Source: an uncultured Pseudoteredinibacter sp. (GTDB lineage: Bacteria; Pseudomonadota; Gammaproteobacteria; Pseudomonadales; Cellvibrionaceae). Taken from it: a DNA stretch of 64,000 nt. Positions 1 through 7,706 of the stretch are shown here, in pieces (within the stretch, counting starts at the first letter, position 1; each line of letters starts with the position of its first letter). The stretch is from assembly GCF_947500695.1 (NCBI RefSeq), contig NZ_CANMSS010000004.1, positions 310,001 through 374,000 of the forward strand, given 5' to 3'. The notes beneath the pieces are model-generated. The model was not told where the DNA came from and did no database searches. It saw only the letters and a list, made by a program, of their open reading frames with translations. Position numbers and translations under genes: made by a program.

Positions 1-2
1 GC

Positions 3-92
3 TATCATGACCCGGGCCAAGATGCTGAATCCTTGGCAAGTGCTGAAGCCTATCGTGAGCGGGTAAAACGTATTTGGGCTGGGAGGTTTTAA
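3..92 (+). CDS. C-terminal end of an ICE protein, possibly a lytic transglycosylase (partial)
   Basis: An open frame runs in from the window edge and ends in TAA that shares one base with the next ATG (TAATG), as expected for the upstream member of the operon. The visible 29 residues include YHDPGQ and a basic ending YRERVKRIW. In PFGI-1-like elements the gene before the TIGR03765 protein is a soluble lytic transglycosylase, and such a YH...Y..KV..IW ending would fit it. The catalytic domain is off the window, so the assignment rests on position and a short tail. Confidence 0.45.
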   Translation, partial: YHDPGQDAESLASAEAYRERVKRIWAGRF

Positions 93-604
93 TGAGATTA
101 AAACTACTGAGCCTTTTAGTTGTGAGTAGTTTGACTGCGCTGTCATTAATCGATGTCTCTGCCAGTTCCAACAAGCTGATCGTCATCTACGATTCGGGCA
201 ATACGAAGCCCATCGATCTGTATCTCCCCAAATCCATCAAAAAGCCAAAACCGAGCAACCAGAAGGCTTTGCCGTTGCCGTTTAAACTGCCTATCGATAC
301 TCCGAGTATGAGCCCAGGTGGGTTGGAGGCGGTTGATAAGAAGCTACCGTATCTGAATCAGCCATTCTTTTTGATAGGCGCCGATACATTTTCTAAACAG
401 TGGCTGGTTGACCGTCTCGCCGATCTTAAAGCGATCAATGCCGTGGGCTATGTGGTTGAGGTAAAGACACTTGAGGAACTCAAGACATTGACTCAACTGG
501 CGGATGGCATTCGCTTGGCACCGGTGTCTGGAGAGTTCTTCGCCCAGCAGCTAGGCATCCGCCATTACCCAGTCCTCATTTCAAACCAGGGGTGGGAGCA
601 GTGA
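92..604 (+). CDS. ICE protein, TIGR03765 (PFL_4695) family
   Basis: A 170-residue protein with an N-terminal signal peptide or anchor (hydrophobic residues about 5-25), then a periplasmic domain. LIVIYDSGNT near the N-terminus and the ending with GIRLAPVSGEFF and HYPVLIS match the PFL_4695 family of PFGI-1-like elements. It lies directly upstream of TraD, as the family normally does. A TTG lies in frame at 74, but ATG at 92 has GGGAGG just upstream and overlaps the previous stop. The family is conserved in this type of conjugation system, but its biochemical role is unknown. Confidence 0.82.
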   Translation: MRLKLLSLLVVSSLTALSLIDVSASSNKLIVIYDSGNTKPIDLYLPKSIKKPKPSNQKALPLPFKLPIDTPSMSPGGLEAVDKKLPYLNQPFFLIGADTFSKQWLVDRLADLKAINAVGYVVEVKTLEELKTLTQLADGIRLAPVSGEFFAQQLGIRHYPVLISNQGWEQ

Positions 605-2682
605 CGGGTCGTTATGAGGTGGAGGTGCTACTGAGGCCATCGATTGAGTGGGTGTCGGCCTGCTGCTGTTTGAGTGCGGCGGGCCTCCTAGCGGTGTCTC
701 CCAGCCTGTTTTTGATGACACCATCAGTGGCTTGGGCGGGGGCAATAGTACTTTTCGCCATGGCACTGTGGCGCGCCAAGCAAGCTTGGCAGATCGGCCA
801 ATATCAAAGGTGCTTAAGAGCCACGCCGAGATACAGTTTGAATGCTAGTCAGGTACCAATTAGTCAGCGATTTCTATTTCTTGGAAAAGGGTTCCAGTGG
901 ACCCAGACCCATACCGAGCGTTTGTATGCGGCTCGGGATAAGCGGGCCGAGAAGTATCTGAAACCACCAATCCTTAAACAATGGATCCAGCGCAAAGCGC
1001 TTGAGTGGGAGCATCACCCTTTCAGGGGGGCTTTCATGCGCTGGATCACCCAAGATTCCGTCCTGAATCCATTTTCACCTCCGTTGGCCACCGGAGGCGA
1101 CCCTGTCATCCACGGGGTTGGGATCAGGGCGGAAACCAATGCCATGATGCCTCTCAGTGAACGAGTGGGGCATATGGTGGTGGTTGCCCGTACCCGCCAT
1201 GGAAAAACCCGATTGGCAGAGCTGCTAACCACCCAAGATATCCATCGCAAAGGCAACTGTGTCATTGTTCTGGATCCGAAAGGGGACGCGGATTACCTGA
1301 AGCGCATCTATGTTGAAACACAGCGGGCTGGGCGCCTCTTGATCATCTTCCATTTGGGGTTTCCCGAGAAGAGTGCAAGGTACAACGCGATAGGCTCATT
1401 CTCTCGAATAACCGAGGTTGCAACCCGTATTGCCAATCAGCTGCCCTCTGAAGGGGATGCCAGCGCGTTTAAGGAGTTTGCCTGGCAATTTATCAATGTC
1501 ATTGCAGTGGCCTTGGTTGCCCTGGGAGAAAGGCCGGATTTCAGGAAAATCCGACGTCATATCAGTGATATCGATACCCTTATTGTTGAATATGGTCGCT
1601 ATTGGCTGGCTGAGAACGGCCCAGAAGACTGGCAAGATCAGCTGGAAATCCTCCTTGAAGAAACCCAGCCCAAACACCTGAGTCGAGGAGAGCAGGGGAA
1701 GGACTTTGAGGCGGTCATCATGGTTCGCTATTTGAGGGAACTTGGTGACGTTGACCAGGTGCTGGAGGGGCTGATTTCAGCCTTTCGCTATGACCGTGAG
1801 TATTTTCAGAAAATCACGGTAGCGGTAAAGCCGTTCCTCGAAAAGCTCACGACCGGGGCTATTGCGGATGTACTGGCCCCGAATATCAATGATGCCCGTG
1901 ACAACAGGCCTGTTCTGGAGTGGGCTCAGGCCATACGGAATCAGGCGGTGGTCTATGTCGGGCTGGACGCTCTGACGGATCCTGAAGTGGCCAGCGCGGT
2001 AGGGGCTTCCATGTTCAGCGATCTTACAAGCCTGGCCGGCCATATCTATAAACACGGGATTTACCCTCCCAACCCTGAACCACAGGCGCAATCGACCGGC
2101 AGCCCCTTGGAAAACCCCGACATTATCATCCATGGTGACGAGTTCTCCGACCTGATTGGCCCTCAGTTTAAAACCTTGATCAACAAGAGCGGTGGTGCGG
2201 GGTATCAGTTGAACCTCTACACCCAGACCTGGAGTGACCCCATTGCTGAATTAGGCAGTGAGGCCAAAGCGGGGCAGTTGGCAGGCAATATCGGGACAAT
2301 GCTGATCATGGGGGTTAAGGAGGTGGCCACCTGTGAGATGTTCACCAAGCAGCTTCCAGAGGTCAGCATTAGCGAAATTATGGCTGTTTCGGGTGTAACT
2401 GACAGTGGTACAGACGATAACCCAGCCATCAGTTTTACGTCCAACAACCAAGACCGTATCAGCGTTAGCCGAGTGCCCATGATATCCCCAGCCGATATTG
2501 TGGCTCTACCCAAAGGCCAGGCCTTTGTCTTACTCAAAGGTAGTGAGCTTTGGAAGATCCGTATTCCTATGCCATCGAAAGCGGATGATGAAGCGTTACC
2601 CAATCAGCTTGAAAGCATGTTGGATCATATGCGTCAGAGTTACACTTCTGTCACGGATTGGCCGAGCTATCACGGCCGCTGA
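601..2682 (+). CDS. traD: Conjugative coupling factor TraD (SXT/TOL subfamily)
   Basis: This is the inner-membrane ATPase that couples the relaxosome to the type IV secretion channel. The 693-residue protein has two hydrophobic segments near the N-terminus (about residues 18-55). A Walker A-like ARTRHGKT follows at about 195-203, then VLDPKGD at about 224-230. A Walker B-like IIIHGDEFSDL lies at about 508-518. The substitution of R for G at the start of the P-loop is unusual, but GKT is kept. GTG at 601 overlaps the preceding TGA (GTGA) and has GGGTGGGAG upstream; GTG at 592 is the alternative. The stop overlaps the next ATG. Confidence 0.9.
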   Translation: MTGRYEVEVLLRPSIEWVSACCCLSAAGLLAVSPSLFLMTPSVAWAGAIVLFAMALWRAKQAWQIGQYQRCLRATPRYSLNASQVPISQRFLFLGKGFQWTQTHTERLYAARDKRAEKYLKPPILKQWIQRKALEWEHHPFRGAFMRWITQDSVLNPFSPPLATGGDPVIHGVGIRAETNAMMPLSERVGHMVVVARTRHGKTRLAELLTTQDIHRKGNCVIVLDPKGDADYLKRIYVETQRAGRLLIIFHLGFPEKSARYNAIGSFSRITEVATRIANQLPSEGDASAFKEFAWQFINVIAVALVALGERPDFRKIRRHISDIDTLIVEYGRYWLAENGPEDWQDQLEILLEETQPKHLSRGEQGKDFEAVIMVRYLRELGDVDQVLEGLISAFRYDREYFQKITVAVKPFLEKLTTGAIADVLAPNINDARDNRPVLEWAQAIRNQAVVYVGLDALTDPEVASAVGASMFSDLTSLAGHIYKHGIYPPNPEPQAQSTGSPLENPDIIIHGDEFSDLIGPQFKTLINKSGGAGYQLNLYTQTWSDPIAELGSEAKAGQLAGNIGTMLIMGVKEVATCEMFTKQLPEVSISEIMAVSGVTDSGTDDNPAISFTSNNQDRISVSRVPMISPADIVALPKGQAFVLLKGSELWKIRIPMPSKADDEALPNQLESMLDHMRQSYTSVTDWPSYHGR

Positions 2683-3410
2683 TGCCCAAGCCCGAATACC
2701 CCCCGTCAAAGCGCCAATCCGCTGGGCTGTTTAGCCTAGCATTCTCGGGTATGACTCGGACGTTGGTTTGGTTGTTAACAGCGCTCTTGCTGTCCATTTT
2801 GATTGAGTGGATAGGTATGGTGTTTTGGTGGCCAGAGGAGGGTAGCAATCACGCCTTGTCCGTACTTGAGGCAGATGAAGCCTACTTAAGTCACCATTTG
2901 CTCAATAATCGAAGCTCTATAAAACAGTCCATCAATGACTACAAGCAAAAGCTGAAGCAATGGATCGAACTAAACGTCGATCGGCATAGTGAGGTCTGGC
3001 CAAGACTAAATAAAAAATGGGAATACAAATTGGATAAACAGCATGATCGACTGAAAGCCCTTTTTCAAAAAGCGCAGCCCTATTGGGAGGCAACGCAATA
3101 TGTTTCTCAATCTTTCCTGATCCGATTGGTCGTGCTGGTTTTTTCGCTGCCGCCGTTTTTGGTGTTGAGTTTTGTTGGCCTTATTGATGGCTTGGTTGAA
3201 CGCAATCTCCGGCGGTGGGGTGGTGGGCGAGAAAGCAGTAATGTATTTAACCTGGCACGGCGAAGTATTGGGCCCGCCTTCACCATGGCTTGCGTGATTT
3301 ACATCAGCTGCCCTGAAAGCATCAATCCGATTTATATCGTGTTGCCATTTGCTGTGCTGCAAGGCTGGGCAGTGAGAGTTGCAGCCCTTACCCTTAAAAA
3401 GTACTTCTAG
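2682..3410 (+). CDS. ICE membrane protein, TIGR03747 (PFL_4697) family
   Basis: A 242-residue protein with a hydrophobic segment at about residues 20-48, a soluble stretch rich in K, Q and W, and further membrane segments at about 150-175 and 200-240. The motif GLIDGLVERNLRRWGGGRES before the last membrane segments is typical of this family, which follows traD in PFGI-1-like elements. ATG 2682 overlaps the traD stop (TGATG), indicating translational coupling. It is a structural or accessory membrane component of the transfer apparatus; the precise role is not known. Confidence 0.85.
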   Translation: MPKPEYPPSKRQSAGLFSLAFSGMTRTLVWLLTALLLSILIEWIGMVFWWPEEGSNHALSVLEADEAYLSHHLLNNRSSIKQSINDYKQKLKQWIELNVDRHSEVWPRLNKKWEYKLDKQHDRLKALFQKAQPYWEATQYVSQSFLIRLVVLVFSLPPFLVLSFVGLIDGLVERNLRRWGGGRESSNVFNLARRSIGPAFTMACVIYISCPESINPIYIVLPFAVLQGWAVRVAALTLKKYF

Positions 3411-3525
3411 TCCAAACACGACCTCTCGTTGAAAATAATTTCCTTCCGGGTTGGATCCTTCTTAATCGATAGGAACATTTAATCCGAACATGATGAACCC
3501 TCATTGTTGATGATTGAGTGACATC

Positions 3526-3759
3526 ATGACCGCCGCACAACAACAAGCTTTTACGGATGCAACCTTGGGATTGAGTACGGGCGATTTTCGCCAGTTTATT
3601 CTGATCGTTTTGTTTTCTGTGTTGTACCTCTGGGTTGCCTGGCTGGCTTACGGTCAATGGAAAGCCTTTGAGAAAAATAAGATCGACTTATTCGATTTTA
3701 TGTCGCGTGTAGTCCGCTCAATTGTCATTACGTTGGTCATGGGGTTCTTGTTGAAATAA
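3526..3759 (+). CDS. ICE small membrane protein, TIGR03758 (PFL_4701) family
   Basis: A 77-residue protein with two membrane segments (about 27-45 and 62-76) around a short polar loop with KIDLFDFMSRVVRS. Length, position and the W-rich first helix match TIGR03758. ATG 3526 is preferred over the in-frame TTG at 3514. A RAQPRD-type gene usually sits between the TIGR03747 and TIGR03758 genes; here only 115 bases separate them and contain no such frame. It is probably a small pilus or inner-membrane component. Confidence 0.8.
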   Translation: MTAAQQQAFTDATLGLSTGDFRQFILIVLFSVLYLWVAWLAYGQWKAFEKNKIDLFDFMSRVVRSIVITLVMGFLLK

Positions 3760-3783
3760 CCCAATTAATTTACAGGGCATATC

Positions 3784-4158
3784 ATGCGCAGACTTTTTGC
3801 TTGGTTTTACTTGTGGCGGAACCACCTAAAACACCGCTGGACTTTTTTGTTGTTTTCGTTTCTTGCCATGCAGGCGAACGCTGATTTACCCACGCCCGTT
3901 GACCCCTCAAACGGCTCTCCGAACGGAAACTACCTAGTCTTTATGCAGGGCTGGACTGGGGATGCCATTGAATACATCGCGCTGGCGATTTCTGGCGCAG
4001 GTTTTTTGTGGGTGGGCTGGATACTATTGTCCAAGTTCAACGAAGCCCGCAGTTCCAATGATCCCGATTGGGGCTCAGTTGGATTGACGGCCGTGATTGC
4101 CGGTGTGCTTCTGGCGGTGGTGTCTTTCTTCCTCAACGAAGCGGTAGGCATCATTTGA
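3784..4158 (+). CDS. ICE membrane protein, TIGR03745 (PFL_4702) family
   Basis: A 124-residue protein: a cleavable signal-like segment ending near AMQANADLP (residue about 36), then two membrane segments (about 57-78 and 97-118). The layout resembles VirB2/TraA-type pilin precursors, and TIGR03745 proteins occupy this position in PFGI-1-like elements. The middle loop with FNEARSSNDPDWGSVG is typical of the family. It lies 24 bases after the TIGR03758 gene and 2 bases before the TIGR03750 gene, in the same operon. Confidence 0.82.
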   Translation: MRRLFAWFYLWRNHLKHRWTFLLFSFLAMQANADLPTPVDPSNGSPNGNYLVFMQGWTGDAIEYIALAISGAGFLWVGWILLSKFNEARSSNDPDWGSVGLTAVIAGVLLAVVSFFLNEAVGII

Positions 4159-4160
4159 TT

Positions 4161-4523
4161 ATGTCGCGACCACAGAAAAATACCTTATTGCCCCATAGGT
4201 TGAACGGTGAGCCCTCGATTTTTCGAGGGTGCTCCTTGTCCGAGTTGACGGCTTTGGTTGTTATTGGCGGGCTAACCTTGGTTCCTATCAGTGTGATCAT
4301 TTGCGGTTTGTTGGGGTTAATAACCATGGGCGTAGGTCTTGGCTTATTACTGGTGATCGGCTGGGTTGTGGTCGGAGCTTCCATCTTGCAGCGACTAAAG
4401 CGGGATCGCCCTATCGGGTATTACCAGCTGTGGCTGCGACTAAAAATGGAAGATATGGGGCTGATAAAGCCACGATTTCTGCGCAAGGCCCAGATCTGGT
4501 CAACAGGGGGGATGCGCCGATGA
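4161..4523 (+). CDS. ICE conjugative transfer protein, TIGR03750 family
   Basis: A 120-residue protein beginning with a basic, polar N-terminus (LPHRLNGEPSIFRGCSLSEL) followed by two closely spaced membrane segments (about 34-80) and a basic C-terminus with GYYQLWLRLKMED. This resembles the small TraL/VirB3-like inner-membrane component of type IV systems, and TIGR03750 is found at this place in related elements. The frame is open further upstream, but ATG 4161 follows the previous stop by two bases. Its stop overlaps the next start (ATGA). Confidence 0.85.
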   Translation: MSRPQKNTLLPHRLNGEPSIFRGCSLSELTALVVIGGLTLVPISVIICGLLGLITMGVGLGLLLVIGWVVVGASILQRLKRDRPIGYYQLWLRLKMEDMGLIKPRFLRKAQIWSTGGMRR

Positions 4524-5206
4524 GTGACTTATTGGGCTTTATGCGAGATCAGCAGAAGCGTAATCGATTTCTGGAAGCCATTGACCACATTAAAACACTG
4601 AGAGTGGTGTGCACGATACTGATAGTCGCAGTTGTTGCTTTATGGTTTCGCAACGGTCATTTGCAGTCCCATCAGCGTTTGTACATTCCACCGGATTTAA
4701 CCCAAGGTTTGGAAACCGACTTCAAAACAGTGCCTTCAGCGACGGTGTACACCTTTGCCTATTACATTTTTCAGCAGCTTCACCGCTGGAAATCCAATGG
4801 GGAAGAAGACTACCCCAGGCAGATATACACCTTACAAGGATTTTTAACGCCAGGCTGCCGAGCGACCTTGGAAGAGGACATGAACCAGAAGCAGAACTTA
4901 GGTGAACTTCGTTCCCGCTCTCGTGCTGTACAGGAAATCTTGGGACGTAGTTACAGCCGCAGTCGAGTAATCCAGGAAAGCGAATCCTCATGGAAAACCT
5001 GGCTTGACCTTAAAGTGGTGGAATCCATCAACGGTCACCCGGTAAAAGACGTATTGCTTCAATACCCGCTTAAGATCGTTCGCTTTGATGTGGATAAGGA
5101 AGTAAACCCCTGGGGTTTAGCGCTGGCTTGCGACCGCAGTATGAAACCGCGTTTGCTGGATGAAGATGATCTGAAATCTCCCTTCCGTCGCCCTGGAGGT
5201 CAATAA
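4520..5206 (+). CDS. ICE protein, TIGR03746 (PFL_4703) family, TraE/VirB5-8 position
   Basis: A 228-residue inner-membrane protein with a short cytoplasmic start, one membrane helix at about 32-50 and a periplasmic domain with GLETDFKTVPSATVYTFAYY and a later WKTWLDLKV. The single-helix plus periplasmic-domain layout and the position after TIGR03750 match TIGR03746, the counterpart of TraE in F-type systems. ATG 4520 lies in the stop of the previous gene. It ends in TAATG, coupled to the next gene. Confidence 0.85.
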   Translation: MSDLLGFMRDQQKRNRFLEAIDHIKTLRVVCTILIVAVVALWFRNGHLQSHQRLYIPPDLTQGLETDFKTVPSATVYTFAYYIFQQLHRWKSNGEEDYPRQIYTLQGFLTPGCRATLEEDMNQKQNLGELRSRSRAVQEILGRSYSRSRVIQESESSWKTWLDLKVVESINGHPVKDVLLQYPLKIVRFDVDKEVNPWGLALACDRSMKPRLLDEDDLKSPFRRPGGQ

Positions 5207-6072
5207 TGTTTAAAGAGAGTTACGCACTGGCCTTATTGTTCTTTCTACTCTTCTGCTCGTTAGATGTTGCTCATGCAAAAGCCCCTGACCGAGTGATCTG
5301 GGAGCAGAAGCCGATACCTGTACACATTACGGTAGGTGAAGAGAGGATACTGCATTTTCCGGGTGAAATTCGTTTTTGGTTGCCTGACTCATTGAGTGCT
5401 TCAGTGCGCCCACTGGCGGCGGGTAACACGTTGTATCTCAAAGCCCTTAAGCCGCTTGATGCCACTCGAATTCGGGTGCAGCAGTTGGATAGCCAGCAGT
5501 TGTTTCTATTGGATATTCGCGCGTCGGATTTGATCACAGATCAAGATCCGATTCAGATCATGATCAAGGATGAGCGGGAAGAGCTCAATGAAATACCGAA
5601 AAGCCAAGCGCCGTCCAATAAAATTGATTGGCGAGTTCGACTGACACAATTCGCCGCACAAAGTCTCTATGCTCCAACTCGATTGCAACCCTCTGATCGA
5701 AGTATTCGTCGAGTTGAGTTGCCTAACGATCTCCAACTTTGCGACAAACACTTACCTGACAACTTGAATGTAACGTCGGTAGCCTCCTGGAAGAGCGGAG
5801 GGCTCTATGTGACGGCCGTCGTACTTGAAAACTTGAGCGACCAGATAATCGCGCTTGAATTTGAAGGGGCCAACCGGGGCCGTCAAAGTAACGTAGATCT
5901 CCGCTCGCTCATTCCTGGGAAGTGGGTAACCGTCAGTGCCCAACATCAAGATCTTGACCCCAAGGGCAGTGATGCATCGATAAGCGCCATCTACCTGGTT
6001 TCTAAGCAAAGCTTTCTGGACAGTGTTGCGCCATCAGTTCTTGAGTCAACAGGAGAGCATCATGGCCGCTAA
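5206..6072 (+). CDS. ICE protein, TIGR03749 (PFL_4704) family, TraK-like
   Basis: A 288-residue exported protein. A signal peptide (about residues 1-24, ending AHAKA) precedes a beta-rich periplasmic part with QKPIPVHITVGEERILHFP, a phrase typical of TraK/VirB9-like secretin-associated proteins. TIGR03749 members hold this place between the TraE-like and TraB-like genes. The start overlaps the previous TAA. The last 11 bases overlap the next gene. Confidence 0.84.
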   Translation: MFKESYALALLFFLLFCSLDVAHAKAPDRVIWEQKPIPVHITVGEERILHFPGEIRFWLPDSLSASVRPLAAGNTLYLKALKPLDATRIRVQQLDSQQLFLLDIRASDLITDQDPIQIMIKDEREELNEIPKSQAPSNKIDWRVRLTQFAAQSLYAPTRLQPSDRSIRRVELPNDLQLCDKHLPDNLNVTSVASWKSGGLYVTAVVLENLSDQIIALEFEGANRGRQSNVDLRSLIPGKWVTVSAQHQDLDPKGSDASISAIYLVSKQSFLDSVAPSVLESTGEHHGR

Positions 6073-7390
6073 ACGCATTCACCCAATACTGATTCTTCTT
6101 GCCGTAGGCGGTGTGGCTGTAATGGGACTACTGACCTGCTCTGAGCGAGAGTCAAAACATCAGCCCATGGAGGCTGTGCCGACCTTTGATGAAAACAAAG
6201 CGCAAGATGGCGATACCCAGTCAAACACCATTAAAGCGCTGCAAGCTTATGCGAAAGAAGCGGTTCATCAATCCGAGTCACTGAATAAGTCGACCCAAGA
6301 ACAGCTCCGTCAAATGGCCGATACTCGTGAGGCTGTACAGCGATTGGAACAGCAGCGAAGTAATGTGGGGCAAGATATCCAAAGTACCCGCAAGGAAATT
6401 AAATCACTAGCGGTGAGTGTTAAAGCCCTAAAGCGTCAGTTGGACGCTTTGGAAAAATCAAACAAGAGGGCACGAGCTCAAATTCAACAAGGACTGCCTA
6501 AAGGCTTTGGGTTTGACCAAGAGGGCTTTGTGATGCCGAACGAGACTCGTGGGCGTTGGTATGAATCAGCTTCGGTGGCACCACCGGCAATCCCTCCAAA
6601 AACCAACCGCCTACTGCCGGAGAGAAAACGTCAGCGAAGAGATCGACCCAGTCCAGTAAGCATCCAAGTTGCTGAGATTCACCAGCCGGCATTCACAATC
6701 CCCAAGGACAGCACCTTAACGGACGGCCTGGCATTAACCGCTTTGATTGGCCGTATTCCTGTCGGTGGGCAAACACCGGATCCATATCCGGTAAAAATCT
6801 ACGTCGGCAAAGAAAACCTATTGGCCAATGGTCATGACCTACCTGAAGTGGAAGGAATGATTTTTAGCGGTTTGGGTTTCGGCGATTGGAACCTTCAGTG
6901 TGTCAGCGCCCGACTTATGTCGGCGACCTATATATTTAGCGATGGCTCTATCGTGAATCACAGCTCTGATGATCAGCCACTTGGATATATTTCAGACCCG
7001 AGTGGCATTCCATGCCTTGCCGGGAAATTTGTCAGTAACGCACCAGCGTTTTTAAGTCAGCGTATCGGCTTGGCGGCGCTCGGGGCTGCAGGCTCTGCGT
7101 ATGCCGAAGCCCAGCAGACACGACAAACTTCGTCATTATCTGGCGGTACCACAAGCACAGTAACGGGCAATATTCACCAATTAGCAGGTGGCCAAGCGGT
7201 CCAGTCGGCAACGGACGAGGTGAGCCAATGGTTGCTGGCCAGGCAAAAACAAAGTTTCGATGCTGTGGTGGTTGATCCTGGCGCTACCGTGGCCATTCAC
7301 TTGGATCAGTCTTTATCTCTTGATCAAAATAGTCTCAACCGGAGGGTTCGTTATGCGAATAACACTGCTGGCCATCGCGATTTGGATTAG
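6062..7390 (+). CDS. ICE protein, TIGR03752 (PFL_4705) family, TraB/VirB10-like
   Basis: A 442-residue protein with an N-terminal membrane helix (about 10-24), a long charged coiled coil (about 55-145), a Pro/Arg-rich linker and a C-terminal beta domain with AGGSAYAEAQQT-type low-complexity sequence. This is the architecture of TraB/VirB10 proteins that span the periplasm and link the inner membrane to the outer-membrane pore. ATG 6062 lies inside the end of the upstream gene. The C-terminus is overlapped by the lipoprotein gene starting at 7353. Confidence 0.85.
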   Translation: MAAKRIHPILILLAVGGVAVMGLLTCSERESKHQPMEAVPTFDENKAQDGDTQSNTIKALQAYAKEAVHQSESLNKSTQEQLRQMADTREAVQRLEQQRSNVGQDIQSTRKEIKSLAVSVKALKRQLDALEKSNKRARAQIQQGLPKGFGFDQEGFVMPNETRGRWYESASVAPPAIPPKTNRLLPERKRQRRDRPSPVSIQVAEIHQPAFTIPKDSTLTDGLALTALIGRIPVGGQTPDPYPVKIYVGKENLLANGHDLPEVEGMIFSGLGFGDWNLQCVSARLMSATYIFSDGSIVNHSSDDQPLGYISDPSGIPCLAGKFVSNAPAFLSQRIGLAALGAAGSAYAEAQQTRQTSSLSGGTTSTVTGNIHQLAGGQAVQSATDEVSQWLLARQKQSFDAVVVDPGATVAIHLDQSLSLDQNSLNRRVRYANNTAGHRDLD

Positions 7391-7706
7391 TACGGGGCTT
7401 GTTGCCTGTACGTCCTCAAAGCAAAAGATCTTTGGTGAAAATCTGCCTTCGATGAAAACCATACACGATCAAAAGTTTGGCGGATCCGGAAACGAGCTTC
7501 CCACGTTGATTCAGCGACAATCAGACCAAACCCCTAGCGCCGACCAAGAATTTGTGTGGTTACCCAATCCTGTGATTCGGATGTATGTCTATAAACACCT
7601 GTCGCCATCGGGATTGCCCATCCCCGGCTACACGACATTTTTTAAACAATATACCTATGACCGAGTCGCTTTACCGGGTGATATGAAAGAGGGCAAGCAT
7701 GAGTAA
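7353..7706 (+). CDS. ICE lipoprotein, TIGR03751 family (TraV-like position)
   Basis: A 117-residue lipoprotein. The signal sequence ends in the lipobox STGLVAC (Cys at about residue 17). The rest includes IFGENLPSMKTIHDQKF, and a C-terminal PNPVIRMYVYKH...YTTFFKQY typical of TIGR03751. GGAGGG at about 7340 supports ATG 7353 over the much longer open frame from 7260. It overlaps the ends of the TIGR03752 and TraC genes. It is likely an outer-membrane-anchored part of the type IV core. Confidence 0.85.
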   Translation: MRITLLAIAIWISTGLVACTSSKQKIFGENLPSMKTIHDQKFGGSGNELPTLIQRQSDQTPSADQEFVWLPNPVIRMYVYKHLSPSGLPIPGYTTFFKQYTYDRVALPGDMKEGKHE

